Shown here: piece by piece, positions 1 through 10,013 of the stretch | Layout: each line of letters begins with the position of its first letter | Numbering within the stretch: the stretch's first letter is position 1 | NCBI GenBank assembly: GCA_009667805.1 | Contig: CM019064.1 | Coordinates: forward strand, 272,719,662 to 272,783,661 | Source: Leptobrachium leishanense | Taxonomy: Eukaryota; Chordata; Amphibia; Anura; Megophryidae | Direction: 5' to 3' | Length of the DNA: 64,000 bases | Program-made: the position numbers and the translations under genes | Notes under the pieces: model-generated | The model's input: only the letters and a program-made list of their open reading frames with translations | Databases searched by the model: none | Told to the model about the DNA's origin: nothing

Positions 1-31
1 TTCCTGGTAAAATACTGCAAATAAATAAATG
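1..31 (+). repeat. LINE 3' tail fragment
   Basis: The first bases read ttcctggtaaaatactgcaa followed by an (ataa)n run. The same tail occurs in reverse orientation at the 3' end of the LINE at 24155-25139 and at 37115 and 38620. This is the extreme 3' end of a plus-strand copy whose body lies outside the window. Confidence 0.6.
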
Positions 32-74
32 TTTGGGAGGAGTGCTCTGAATATGATACAGTATGATATATATA

Positions 75-973
75 CAGGGTAATTCAAAGAGCTCCGAATT
101 GCTTGAGAAAGGTAACCGAACGCTGAAAATCAGCGTTCGGTTACCTTTTTTGGCCATTCGGTTATCCAGAGAGCAGTCAATTCGCCAAATCCTGGCGAAT
201 TGCCTGCACATACGGTGCCTGTTCGGTGCCTGTTCGAGAGCCGTGAAATCCCCATAGAGAAGCACTGCTTCGGCTATTCAGAGAACACAAACCAGCAGTG
301 AAAGGTTTCCGAAATGCCCTGTCATTCGGTGGTTTAATTCGGCAAGTTAATTCAGGAGAATCCCATAGGCTTCAATGTTAAAAATATTCCCGTTTTAATT
401 CAATATCTAATAAACCATTCATTATAAAATTATGCAGTCTCTTTATTTATAGATTTTTTAGGATATTTTAAGCATTTTTCTGATTTTTTTTTTTTAAAAG
501 TCCGATTTTTTAAAAATTTTTTAAGTTTACTTAATTTTTCTGTAACAGCCCTCTTTATTATCATTCCCTGGACCTCATATGCAAATTTCAGACATTTTCG
601 CTCAGTAGTTTCTTTGCAAACAGCGTTTAATTTTCACACAGTCACACAAACTATTTTGCTAATTTATTCACCTCCCTCGTCAGCTGTCTCAGCTGCTTCG
701 GCTGTGTGTGATCGGCTCCTGCTCGGGCTTTTTCCGTGGTTTTCGGCAGGTTAATCCAGATGTTTTTGAGGGTTTTCGGCGTGCATTCTCTGGGTTTTAC
801 GGTTCGTTTTCGTCACGTTTGCGGTAGCTTTTCCCTGCAATTCGGGGACCCTGTGGTGCTTGCTGAATACACCGCAGGGTCACCGAAATGGGATCGGCAA
901 AAGGAACCGAATTGAAGAGAACGAAAAGTCACCGAACGTGCGGTGACTTTTCGAATCTCTTTGAATAACCCTG
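75..973. mobile_element. MITE with CAGGG(T)TATTCAAAGAG ends, long form
   Basis: Terminal inverted repeats are cagggtaattcaaagag at the left and ctctttgaataaccctg at the right. They are flanked by ata on both sides, consistent with a 3-bp target duplication. No transposase frame is present. Just inside the left end is a hairpin around ggtaaccgaacgctg / cagcgttcggttacc. The interior (ggcttcaatgttaaaaat) is shared with the split copy at 6888-17377 and with fragments at 25.4 and 29.2 kb. Superfamily not certain; the 3-bp duplication favours a PIF/Harbinger- or CACTA-like mobiliser. Confidence 0.75.
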
Positions 974-1153
974 ATAGTGTTGGTTTGATAAGCCCTGTTA
1001 ATTCAGATGCCAAAATCACCAGAGTATAGCAGTTGTAGTGATACCGTTTTTCATTTGACTAACGTTACATTTAAAAGACAAGCTTTTGAGAATGTACCTC
1101 TCTTCTTCAGGTCTGGAAGCTATACTGAGCAAAATCATAGAATTGAACATTAA

Positions 1154-2270
1154 CCCTTTAGTGACCGGGCGGTTTTACACAAATCCGTCTTTTAGTGACC
1201 GCTGCTGTTTTTACGTTTCTGCGCTGTTAGTGTTTAGGACAAATTTTCCTCTTACTCGTTTATTCGACCCACACATATTATACACCCTTTTTCCCGCCAT
1301 TAAATGGACTTTCTAGAAATACCATTATTTCCATCATATCGAATAATTTACTATAAAAAAAAATATGAAATATGAGGGAAAAAATGGTAAAAACACACTT
1401 TTTCGTAATTTAATCCCCAAAATCTACAACCACCCAAAAAGACCCCGGCTAAATAGGTTCAAAATTTTGTCCCGAGACTAGAAATACCCAATTTTAACAT
1501 GCGTTTGCTTTTTAACCCCTTCACTGTTGAGACAGTTCACCTATGTGCTCTGCGCTCATTCTGACCATTTTGTGCTAATTATTTTTAGATGACAGCCTAG
1601 GTCCTATTTAATTAAACTCCCCCCAGACAAAAAAAACTTTTTTAAAAAAAAACATTTTTTTATTTTATTTAATTTTTTTTTATTTTTTTTTATTTAATTT
1701 TGCCATGGATCCTTAGGATCCCCTTATCTCTACATGGCAGCTAGAGGGTTAACTGGCCCACTGACATCCTCACACATAGGGTGAGGTTGTCAGTGGGTGG
1801 GGGGGACCTGGAGGCTTGGCTGACATCCAAGATGTCAGCCCCCCTCCAGGTTTGAATCGCGTTTTGGCGCCAATTGTCGCCGCAACGTGATCCGGCGGCG
1901 AAACTGTTACTGCCATACACCGCTGGAAAGGGGAGGCTCTCCCCTCTCCAGTGGTGCAAACGGCATCTCCCTAGCTTCAATGGTTAAGGAGATAGAGGGC
2001 TCCGAAGGAGCCCCCCCTCCCCTCCATTGAAACACATGGGAGCACCTTCTGATGACGTCACCACGCAGCGTGGCGACGTCATCAGCCTCGCCTGCCCATG
2101 TAAATCACATGGGCAGGCTTCCTCCCTGCCAGATCGCCGTGGGATCCGACGAGGGAGGTGAGTATCGGGCGGGAGGGGGATTTGGCGCCACTGACGTACC
2201 CTGTACGTCCGCGGGTCTAAGGGAGACCCGAGGACAGGACGTACAGGGTACGTCAGGGGTCATTAAGGGG
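1154..2270. mobile_element. piggyBac-like MITE (TTAA-flanked)
   Basis: Bounded by TTAA at 1150-1153 and 2271-2274. The ends are CCCTTTAGTGACC and, inverted, CCCCTTAATGACC. TTAA duplication with CCC-starting ends is typical of piggyBac. No transposase is present. The right half is rich in short perfect hairpins, such as the paired gatgtcagcc/ggctgacatc and gtacagggtacgtc motifs. A second copy in opposite orientation lies at 22550-23747 and relatives lie at 7448 and 32427. Confidence 0.7.
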
Positions 2271-2352
2271 TTAAAGAATCATTGACATTTTCCTATTGAT
2301 GCGCAAAATGCACATCTTGATGCTTATCGCTTACAGCATACAAGAACAGATT

Positions 2353-2745
2353 ACAAGCATAAAGCATACAGGAACAGATTACATTTCCACCACTCTGCTC
2401 CCCGGAACAAGCATAAAGCATACAGGAACAGATTACATTTCCTCCACTCTGCTCCCCGGAACAAGCATAAAGGTATCAAGGATTCAGTATGCCGTCCAAC
2501 GCTATCCACCAAACAACTCCATTCTTGCAACTGTATTTTATTTGTACATTTATTACTTTCTGGCTGATTACATGTCTCTTGAAGTTCCCTCCCACTTCCC
2601 TTCTCCCCCTCCCCCTCCCCCTCCCCCTCTTCCCCTCATCCTCCTCCTGCATTGTAGATTCTTAAGGACACAGTCACCAAATATCCATTCTCTCTTACAG
2701 CATACACAAACAGATTACATTTCCTCCACTCTGCTGTCACACCCA
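2353..2745 (+). repeat. 54-bp tandem repeat with a displaced third copy
   Basis: The unit starting acaagcataaagcatacagg recurs at 2353, 2407 and (partial) 2461, a 54-bp period. A further partial copy (cagattacatttcctccact) appears near 2715. A cct-rich microsatellite lies at 2600-2635. A long plus-strand open frame across this block is repeat-derived and not called as a gene. Confidence 0.6.
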
Positions 2746-2938
2746 AACCTCCCCATCCACCCTCCCACCCAGGCCTGGTCCATAACATTAGGTCTACTTT
2801 GCAGCTGTTTCCACTCTTCTCCCAAATTACTCTTACTCAGCCCAACCTTCTGGTCCTTCCCATGCAATCGTCACCACATTCTTTCTAGCAACCAGCTTCA
2901 CCTTCCCTCTGTTCCCATCTGTGTCATTTACCCCTGTC

Positions 2939-3115
2939 CTTTAGATTGTAAGCTCACAGGATGTCTGGCTGAGCACTTGGTTAAAGTGCTGTATTTCCTA
3001 GACAAGCTATCCTACTGGCAGGGCTGTCTTTTCCTTATTTATCATGTATGTCTCATGTTTGTGCTCCCCCATTGTACAGCGCTGCGGAACCTGTTAGCAC
3101 TTTATAAAAACTTGT
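2939..3115 (+). repeat. SINE/LINE 3'-end repeat (tagattgtaagctc family)
   Basis: Contains tagattgtaagctcacagg and then attgtacagcgctgcgga with a ttataaaa end. This motif pair is typical of an abundant short retroposon tail in amphibians and other vertebrates. Degenerate relatives appear near 22450 (accatgctacggaatatg) and 30520 (tagattgtaaattcc). Exact family not assigned. Confidence 0.55.
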
Positions 3116-3186
3116 TACTACTACGTATCTGTGTTGTTTATGGGCCTATGACCTGTCCTCTCTGTTTACCTTTCTTGACCATACTA

Positions 3187-3724
3187 CTGTAGATACTCGA
3201 GTATAACGCGACCCGAATATAAAGCGACGAATAGAGATTTATTATGGAAATGAGAGAATACTCAACACTCAAATATAACATGAGGAGCAAAATTATAAAA
3301 GTATACTGTACTGGGAAACCATTAAAATCCTTCCAGATTCTCTTAACACAGTCAGGTTCCCCCTCAGGCCAGGGTGCCCTGCTCTAGAATGAATGTAGTT
3401 GTTACTAAATATGAAGCCGCCGGCCACCCGTCTTCTTGCAATAAGATGTCCGGCGGAGCGAGATGACCACAGATGAACACAGTGAATCATTCACCAATAG
3501 CCAGCACACAGGGAGGTGTTGTTTTCTGTCCTCCTACTCCAGCAAGTAGGCTCATCCATCACATCATCCGCCGATAGTCAGGGAGACTTGGGATCCACGA
3601 GCAAGTCAAGTTTTTTTTTCTTTTTCTTACGCACCATGCAGATGTCTCGACTATAACGCGACCCCTCCAATTTCAAGGTAAATTTTTGTAACCAAAATAT
3701 AGCGGTATACTCGAGTATCTACAG
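3187..3724. mobile_element. MITE with CTGTAGATACTCGAGTATA ends
   Basis: Left end ctgtagatactcgagtata and right end tatactcgagtatctacag are perfect inverted repeats of about 19 bp. They are flanked by TA on each side (3185-3186 and 3725-3726). Taacgcgaccc blocks occur near both ends. No coding capacity. The TA duplication suggests mobilisation by a Tc1/mariner-type transposase. Confidence 0.7.
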
Positions 3725-3993
3725 TATCAACTTTTAGCATTTACAACACCCATCCTAACCCCCTCCCCCCACTTCCCTTTCTGCTTGGCTCTTTATTGTT
3801 CAATTCTATGGTTTTACTCAGTATAGCTTGTCTTTCGAATGTAACTTTTGTCCAATAAAAAAGGTATCACTACGCACTGCTATACTCTGAGGATTTATAT
3901 ATATAAAACAAACTTGGTCCCAGCAACTACCTTTCGATGTCCAAACCGGCTGTTTTAGGGTTATAGAGCCACGGTGCTTGCCCAAAAAAGATT

Positions 3994-4186
3994 GTATATC
4001 GAACGCTGTAAAGGCCGAACTCGTGAATAAAAACTATAAATTTTATTGCGTACAATTAAAATGGACCGACGTTTCGGCTCGGGCGTGAGTCATCTTCAAG
4101 GTTCAAGCCAAAACTTCAGTCCATTTTAATTGTACGCAATAAAATTGTTTTTATTCACGAGTGTGGCCTTTACAGCATTGGATATA
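3994..4186. repeat. Foldback repeat with ~70-bp arms
   Basis: The left arm around 4004-4072 (cgctgtaaaggcc ... caattaaaatggac) is the near reverse complement of 4112-4177 (gtccattttaattg ... ggcctttacagc). The ~40-bp spacer contains gacgtttcggctcgggcg and catcttcaagg. Similar acgtttcggc/cttcaagg text occurs in Penelope-like terminal repeats as I recall them, but that link is only suggestive. Confidence 0.6.
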
Positions 4187-4322
4187 TATATTTATCTCCC
4201 AATAATTTTACATGAAAATTTAATTATATTAAAACGCCCAAGCTGATTTAGCCAGTGTCATTTGTACCCAACATTTAAAAGGTATCTTAGTGAGTGATTA
4301 ACACTGCCTTCTTATTCTGCAG

Positions 4323-4473
4323 CATGTGTTACCAGCTCCATTACGATAGCTACTTGACTTGTAATAGGGTCAGTGGAAGGATCCTGGGAACTATTTATTC
4401 TGAGTTTCCTTCTGTCTGTGATAAGAGGAGTTGGTGGTTCATGCTGTCCTCTGCACCCACTGAGGGACCAAAG
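4323..4473 (+). CDS. Candidate internal exon of an unidentified gene
   Basis: A 151-bp block preceded by a pyrimidine-rich tract ending ttattctgcag and followed by the strong donor aag|gtaagtaag. Only one frame is open across it. It reads about 50 residues ending SAPTEGPK and contains two Cys and a SWWF motif; the other two forward frames have stops. Entry is in the last position of a codon and exit is on a codon boundary. I do not recognise the protein. It is on the strand opposite the two egfl6 exons, so if real it belongs to a different or antisense transcript. It could be chance: one exon-sized open frame with good sites is not rare in 64 kb. Confidence 0.3.
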
Positions 4474-4533
4474 GTAAGTAAGAATTATTTTTAAGTTATT
4501 ATTTCTTGTGTTAAGTATTTTTACAAATGTTAA

Positions 4534-5278
4534 GGGCTCTATTACATTCCTCGCTCATCAGTTTTGTGCGCACGCAAATGCGCATTTGCACGAGGACAAA
4601 ACCATTTGCGCAGAACGTCGTATTACGACGTTCGTGCAAACGATGCGCGTTAACGTCCAACGCGAGTGACCCTGCGCGAACCCAGCACGAGCGCAAGTTC
4701 GCGCGTGCATCCCATACTTAACATTGTGAGCGCCAATGTGTTAGTGCGCTGGTACGCGGATGGTATTCCAATCTTTGCGCAACGAAAGTTTGCGCGCATT
4801 TTCGTAACGTCTTTGAAAAGCAGGTGGTAACAGTAAATGTGATCGTTCTGGGCTAAAAGAAATACACCAGCACGAAAAAAAAAATACAGCACAGTACAGT
4901 TACACATTCTACACATACCCAAACATTAAAATTTATAAATTGTGTCATCGTTAATTTTTTCTTTTTTTGGCTGATGGTGGTTAATTTTATTTTTTTTCCT
5001 TTTTTCAGTTTGTAAATATTTTATTGGAAATGGGTGATTGATGTTGGCTGAATCCCGTGACAAATCCTGTGACAAAACAGTCTGCCCACCGATTCCTGCA
5101 CGCAACGTTCATTTGCGAACGGCTTTGTGCGTCGGATTTCCGCACGGAAAATCTTGAAGGAAGAAAAAATGCGCTCGGATCGTAATACCACGGTAATTTT
5201 CGTGCAATAACTTTTTTTTTGTGCGGAAAAAAAATTGTGCTGCGCGAACGTAGTTGCGCAGATAATGTAATATGGCCC
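4534..5278. mobile_element. Harbinger-like MITE, CpG-rich, GGGCTCTATTACAT ends
   Basis: Ends are gggctctattacat and, inverted, gggccatattacat, with taa on both sides (4531-4533 and 5279-5281). This is the TWA 3-bp duplication of PIF/Harbinger elements. The interior holds many short CpG-rich inverted motifs (cgtgcgcacg, aacgtcg/cgacgtt types). No transposase. Confidence 0.65.
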
Positions 5279-5281
5279 TAA

Positions 5282-6331
5282 ATCTTTTAACATCATGTCA
5301 CATGTCCTGGAATACCAGTATTATTATTTTATTATTAATTAAAGAAATAAAAAGTTGGTTGCGGACAAAAATAATCAGGGACCTTGGAATCTCTTGTTAT
5401 TACCAAGCTGCCCGTAAACTTGCAGTTCCTGTACAAATATAAAGGATACAATTACCTTCCATTAAAGCCAAACCCGTAAGAGAAATTCGTAGCTTGGCTT
5501 GAATTCTGCAACAATTCCCCATTTAGTGAACAACTCCTCACTCAGTATTTCCTACAAACCATCTGCAAGTTCATTAAATACTTTGCATTTGTCTAGTATG
5601 CTGGAATATTCTTTTTCTTTTCTATTTGCTTCTGCCAAAGTGTAGTGCTACACCTGGGAATTGAAATGACAACACAAAACGACATCATACCACGCATGGC
5701 TGCTGTGCCTGGTTCAGGGCATTAAGTTATGACTTATCTTCCTTCATTTATCAAGGAGATGGACCGTTAAAGCTATATGTTGTAATATCAAAAACACTGA
5801 TTTGATAAATTGTCTTTACGGTATGAGATTGGAAGAAAGCAAAAATTTGTGTATTAAAAATGTTACGGAAATAAATATATTGTACATGTGTCTGTTCAGG
5901 CATGTGTATGTTTCCTTAGGCTTGTTTCAATGATGAATCACCAGTCTTTAACAAGACATCCCTTTAACATTCCTCTACATAGATAAAGAACATTCAAAGG
6001 CTGCACAGTTACCCATTACACGGCGAGCTTGCGTTAGAATCATTTCCCCACTAAATTAAACACAATTAATAGAGAGAATTAGAACATCACTCAAATGATT
6101 TAAACTTTCCATACTGATTAAAAATTGTCTCAGTTGTATATCTTTTGGTCTTATGTGAAAACTATCTTTTTAAAACTTTAAATATGATTTGCTTTTTTGC
6201 ACTGGAATTGCTAAATATATATAAGGGTTGTGGTGGAGGACTAAAAGTGAGATAAAAAGCCTCCACACTATAACACACACACTAAATACTGTATATATGT
6301 TTATATATAGATAATTTATAGATAATATATA
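5282..6331. other. No gene seen; AT-rich sequence
   Basis: No exon-like open frame with splice sites and no recognised repeat except AT-rich and ca microsatellite text at 6270-6331. Probably unique intronic DNA. Confidence 0.5.
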
Positions 6332-6339
6332 TATTATCT

Positions 6340-6809
6340 CAGGGCTCAAAATTTCTCATTTGGCGAGTGGAAATTAAGTGAGGGCGAGTGGAAATGCACA
6401 CGCAGGCACCACAATAAATTATTTTGTGCTGCGCATTCCAGCGGTGCCTCCGTGCAGCCCCCCCCCTTCCCCAGGATGCACGGTAGCAGGGATCAGCTGC
6501 CTAACCTGACACAACTCATCTCTGTCATTGGCAGGGGGGTGGAGAGGAGCTTCCCTGCCTCCTCGCTCCGCTCACACTGGGGTCTGATGACTGGGTATAC
6601 ATGTATCTGGGGTCTGATGTCTGGGTATTAATGTTATTTTTGTAACTTTATTATAAATAAAACCTTTAACAGTGTAATTTCATAAGATAATTTAAGGGGG
6701 TGTGTTTAGGGGCAGAGTTAAGGGCTGGGTAGTGGTTAGGTGGAGCAACTGGTGGCGAGTAATTCTTATGGCCTGGTTAGTAGCTTGGGACTTGAAATTG
6801 TGTGCCATG
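6340..6809. mobile_element. hAT-type MITE with perfect 8-bp TSD
   Basis: Starts cagggctcaaaatttc and ends gaaattgtgtgccatg, imperfect inverted ends. Tattatct is exactly repeated at 6332-6339 and 6810-6817. An 8-bp duplication plus CAGGG-type end indicates hAT. Non-coding, 470 bp; ggcgagtggaaat is repeated inside the left end. Confidence 0.7.
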
Positions 6810-7854
6810 TATTATCTCACAACTGTGTAACTAAACTTGGACAGTAGGGGGCAAGCACTGTACTAATTGTCTGTTTTTGCAGCCATACAGGGTTACTCAA
6901 AGAGATGCGAATAGTGGCCGAAAGGTAACCGAACAGTGCAATTCAGTGTACGGTTACCTTTCCTGGCCATTCGGCTATTCAGAGTAGGGATGAGCCGAAC
7001 GCCCCCGAGTTCGGTTCGCATTCGAACTCGAACTTTTGAAAAGTTCGAACTCGAACTTTTGAAAAAGTTCGAACTCGAACTCAAACTCAATACAAGTCAA
7101 TGGGACTCAAAATTCGATTTTTAGAGTGCCCTCCAAGAGGGCATATATGCTAGATATTTGCCATAAAACGTGTGTGGGGGTCCGGGTAGTGCCCTGGGGG
7201 ACAGGAAACAAGGACAAAAAGTTAAAAAAAAAACGTTTTAAAAAGGGACAGTGAATTTTCCATGACATAAGGGTTAAAAATAAAAACGAAAAATTCCTTC
7301 AAATATCGTGCCTAGGAGGTCCCCATAACCTGCCCGTGAAGTGGCGGATTTCTAGGTTGTATAGAAACATTTAAAAACAATGTCCGGGTCCAGGTAGTGC
7401 CCTGGGGGACAGGAAACAAGGACAAAAAGTTTAAAAAAAATACATTTTTAACCCCTTCACTGCTGACGACGTGTGGGACACGTCCTCCGTTACTCCCGCT
7501 GGTTGCTGAGGAGGACGCGTCACGTCATCAGCTTTACGGGACCCCCGGTGGAGATACTCACCTCTCTGTCCGGGGTCCCACGGCGTTCTGACTTCAGCGT
7601 CCTCAGACGCTGAAGTCAAGCTCCTCCCGACGTAAATGACGTCATCGCGCCATGCGCGATGACGTCATTTCCAGGTGACCCCCCCGGCAATGCCGAAAGA
7701 TCTCCTGGAAGGGGGGGGGATCCGTTCGGTTCCCTCTCCCTCCCGATCGGGAGCTCCCACAAAAAAAGCTAGGCACCACTTAAAAGGAGAGAGTCTCCCC
7801 TTTTAAGCGGTGCCTGGCTTTAACCCCTTCGGCACTGGGTCGCACTTCGTCGCC

Positions 7855-8027
7855 CTGCGGCGCCAAATTGCAGCCTAGCTCCGGTGGGGGCCACCATCTT
7901 GGATCGCGGCTCCACCCCGGGTCCCCCCTAACTGCCTGAAGTCCTCACGCATAGCGTGATGACGTCAGATAGCCGGGGAAACCCTAGCTGCCCGGAATCC
8001 CCTGGTGGAGATAGGGGGTTCATTTGA
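7855..8027 (+). repeat. ~175-bp direct duplication, left copy
   Basis: Starts cctgcggcgcc and runs through cctggtggagatagggggttcatttga. The same block, a few percent diverged, is at 16261-16438. The two copies bracket the minisatellite and its inserted LTR element. Confidence 0.75.
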
Positions 8028-8893
8028 GGGTTCACAGAGATGCAGTGAGGTTGTGTATAGAGATGCTGTGAGGTTGTGTATAGAGATGCTGTGAGGCTGT
8101 GTATAGAGATGCTGTGAGGCTGTGTATAGAGATGCTGATGGGGTTGTGTATAGAGATGCCGTGTATAGAGATGCTGATGGGGTTGTGTATAGAGATGCTG
8201 TTTGTGTATATAGATGCTGATGGGGTTGTGTATAGAGATGCTGTGTATAGAGATGCTGTGAGGCTGTGTATAGAGATGCTGATGGGGTTGTGTATAGAGA
8301 TGCTGTGAGGCTGTGTATAGAGATGCTGAGAGGTTGTGTATAGCGATGCTGTGAGGTTGTGTATAGAGATGCTGTGAGGCTGTGTATAGAGATGCTGTGA
8401 GGCGGTGTTTAGAGATGCTGATGGGGTTGTGTATAGAGATGCCGTGTATAGAGATGCTGATGGTGTTGTGTATAGAGACGCTGTTTGTGTATAGAGATGC
8501 TGATGGGGTTGTGTATAGAGATGCTGTGTATAGAGATGCTGTGAGGCTGTGTATAAAGATGCTGTGAGGCTGTGTATAGAGATGCTGTGTGGCTGTGTTT
8601 AGAGATGCTGATGGGGTTGTGTATAGAGATGCTGTTTGTGTATAGAGATGCTGATGGGGTTGTGTATAGAGATGCTGTGAAGCTGTGTATAGAGATGCTG
8701 TGTGGCTGTGTATAGAGATGCTGTGTATAGAGATACTGATGGGGTTGTGTATAGAGATGCTGTTTGTGTATAGAGATGCTGATGGGGTTGTGTATAGAGA
8801 TGCTGTTTGTATATAGAGATGCTGATGGGGGTGTGTATAGAGATGCTGTGAGGCTGTGTATAGAGATGCTGTGAGGCTGTGTATAGAGATGCT
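8028..8893 (+). repeat. Minisatellite, ~23-bp variable unit (left part)
   Basis: Dozens of units built on tgtgtatagagatgctg with linkers gtgaggc, atggggt, tttg or none, giving unit lengths of about 15, 19, 23 and 24 bp. The LTR element at 8894 splits the array; the rest continues at 15752. Long open frames on both strands here are repeat artefacts. Confidence 0.9.
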
Positions 8894-10013
8894 TGTGACG
8901 GAACGTGATGTTACTGTCCGCCGCGGGTGTGCTCTAATCTGCGTATGCTTGCTTCCCCCTTGGTATTGTTCCCCCGGCCCGACTACCAAGGTTGGACACT
9001 CGGCGTCTCGAGCGACCGGGTCTGGCTTTACAGTCTTGAAGATCGATGTGACGAAAGGGACCTTGGTGTGAACCCAGCCCGACCACTGAGGAGTGACCCT
9101 CAGCGTCCCGAGCAGCTGGCCACGGACCCGTACGTAGACCTTTACGATCGTGGGCCGGATCGGCTTACTTCGGCGAAGATTCGGATCTCCCAATATGAGC
9201 TGGCCGGCGGTCGATCGTTCGAGTATTCGTATCGCCCAGCGGTCGAGGAACCTAGGTACCCAGCACTGACCTAATCGGATCTCTCGGTGATGGGACTGGC
9301 CGACGGTCGATCGTTCGGAGCCGTGCGGATGGCGCAGCGGAACCTGGGGCATTCACGGCACAGCACTGACCTGTTCGGATCCCGCGGCAACGAGAGACGG
9401 CTTGATTCGTCCAGCAACAATATTCGGATCGCGTAGCGGTCGAAGCGCCCACGCGTTGCAAGGTGCAGATTCTTCGGATCTCCCGGCAGTTAGCTGGACA
9501 GGCTCCGTCGGCTGCAGGTATTCAGATCGCGCGGCAGCGGCGCGCGATATGTAGTCGTTTCGTCCGGTGTGCTGAACCACGAGGGATGTCAGACACGTTT
9601 GGCAAATAGAGACACGAGACGCAGCTGCATGAACTCAAAACCAAAAGACACTTTTATTTTTACAACACCTGCATTTATAACTTTTACCACGAGCTCCACA
9701 TCTGGAAAACCCCCTGCCCGCCCCCTCAGGTATCATTGGCTAAGGCGCATCGGGGCGTTGCCGATTCGGAACCGGAAGGTTCGGATCGGCCATTTTATCT
9801 CCTGCTCCGCCCGATCCGAACACGCGGCGGCAGAAAATGGCGGCAAATTTAAAACGGCGTCCGTTACACAATATCAACACTTTTATTTACAGGTACTCCT
9901 TCGGCCAGCTGGAATGCAGGAACGTTGGTGCAACGGCACAAAGACATAGTTCATTAAATATCAGTGTCCTGATCCCCTGTCTCTGGCTGAGGGTGCTGGG
10001 CCAGTCCATCACA
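8894..10013 (-). repeat. 3' LTR of the Gmr1-like element
   Basis: Matches 14633-15751 almost base for base. On the minus strand it starts TGTGATGGACTGGCCC and ends TCCGTCACA. AATAAA-type signals on the minus strand lie near 9650-9660 and 9885. The last ~20 codons of pol run into this LTR. Confidence 0.92.

Noticed and set aside
2296..3192. 298-codon plus-strand frame
   Set aside because: It crosses a 54-bp tandem repeat, a ctccc microsatellite and a SINE-like repeat. No exon structure or protein family is visible.
8028..8893. CRISPR array
   Set aside because: Repeats are directly adjacent with variable linkers, no unique spacers, in a eukaryotic sequence.
7928..9352. 474-codon minus-strand frame of repeated SIHS/ASLYT residues
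   Set aside because: It reads through the minisatellite and part of the LTR. The repeat unit explains its composition and length.
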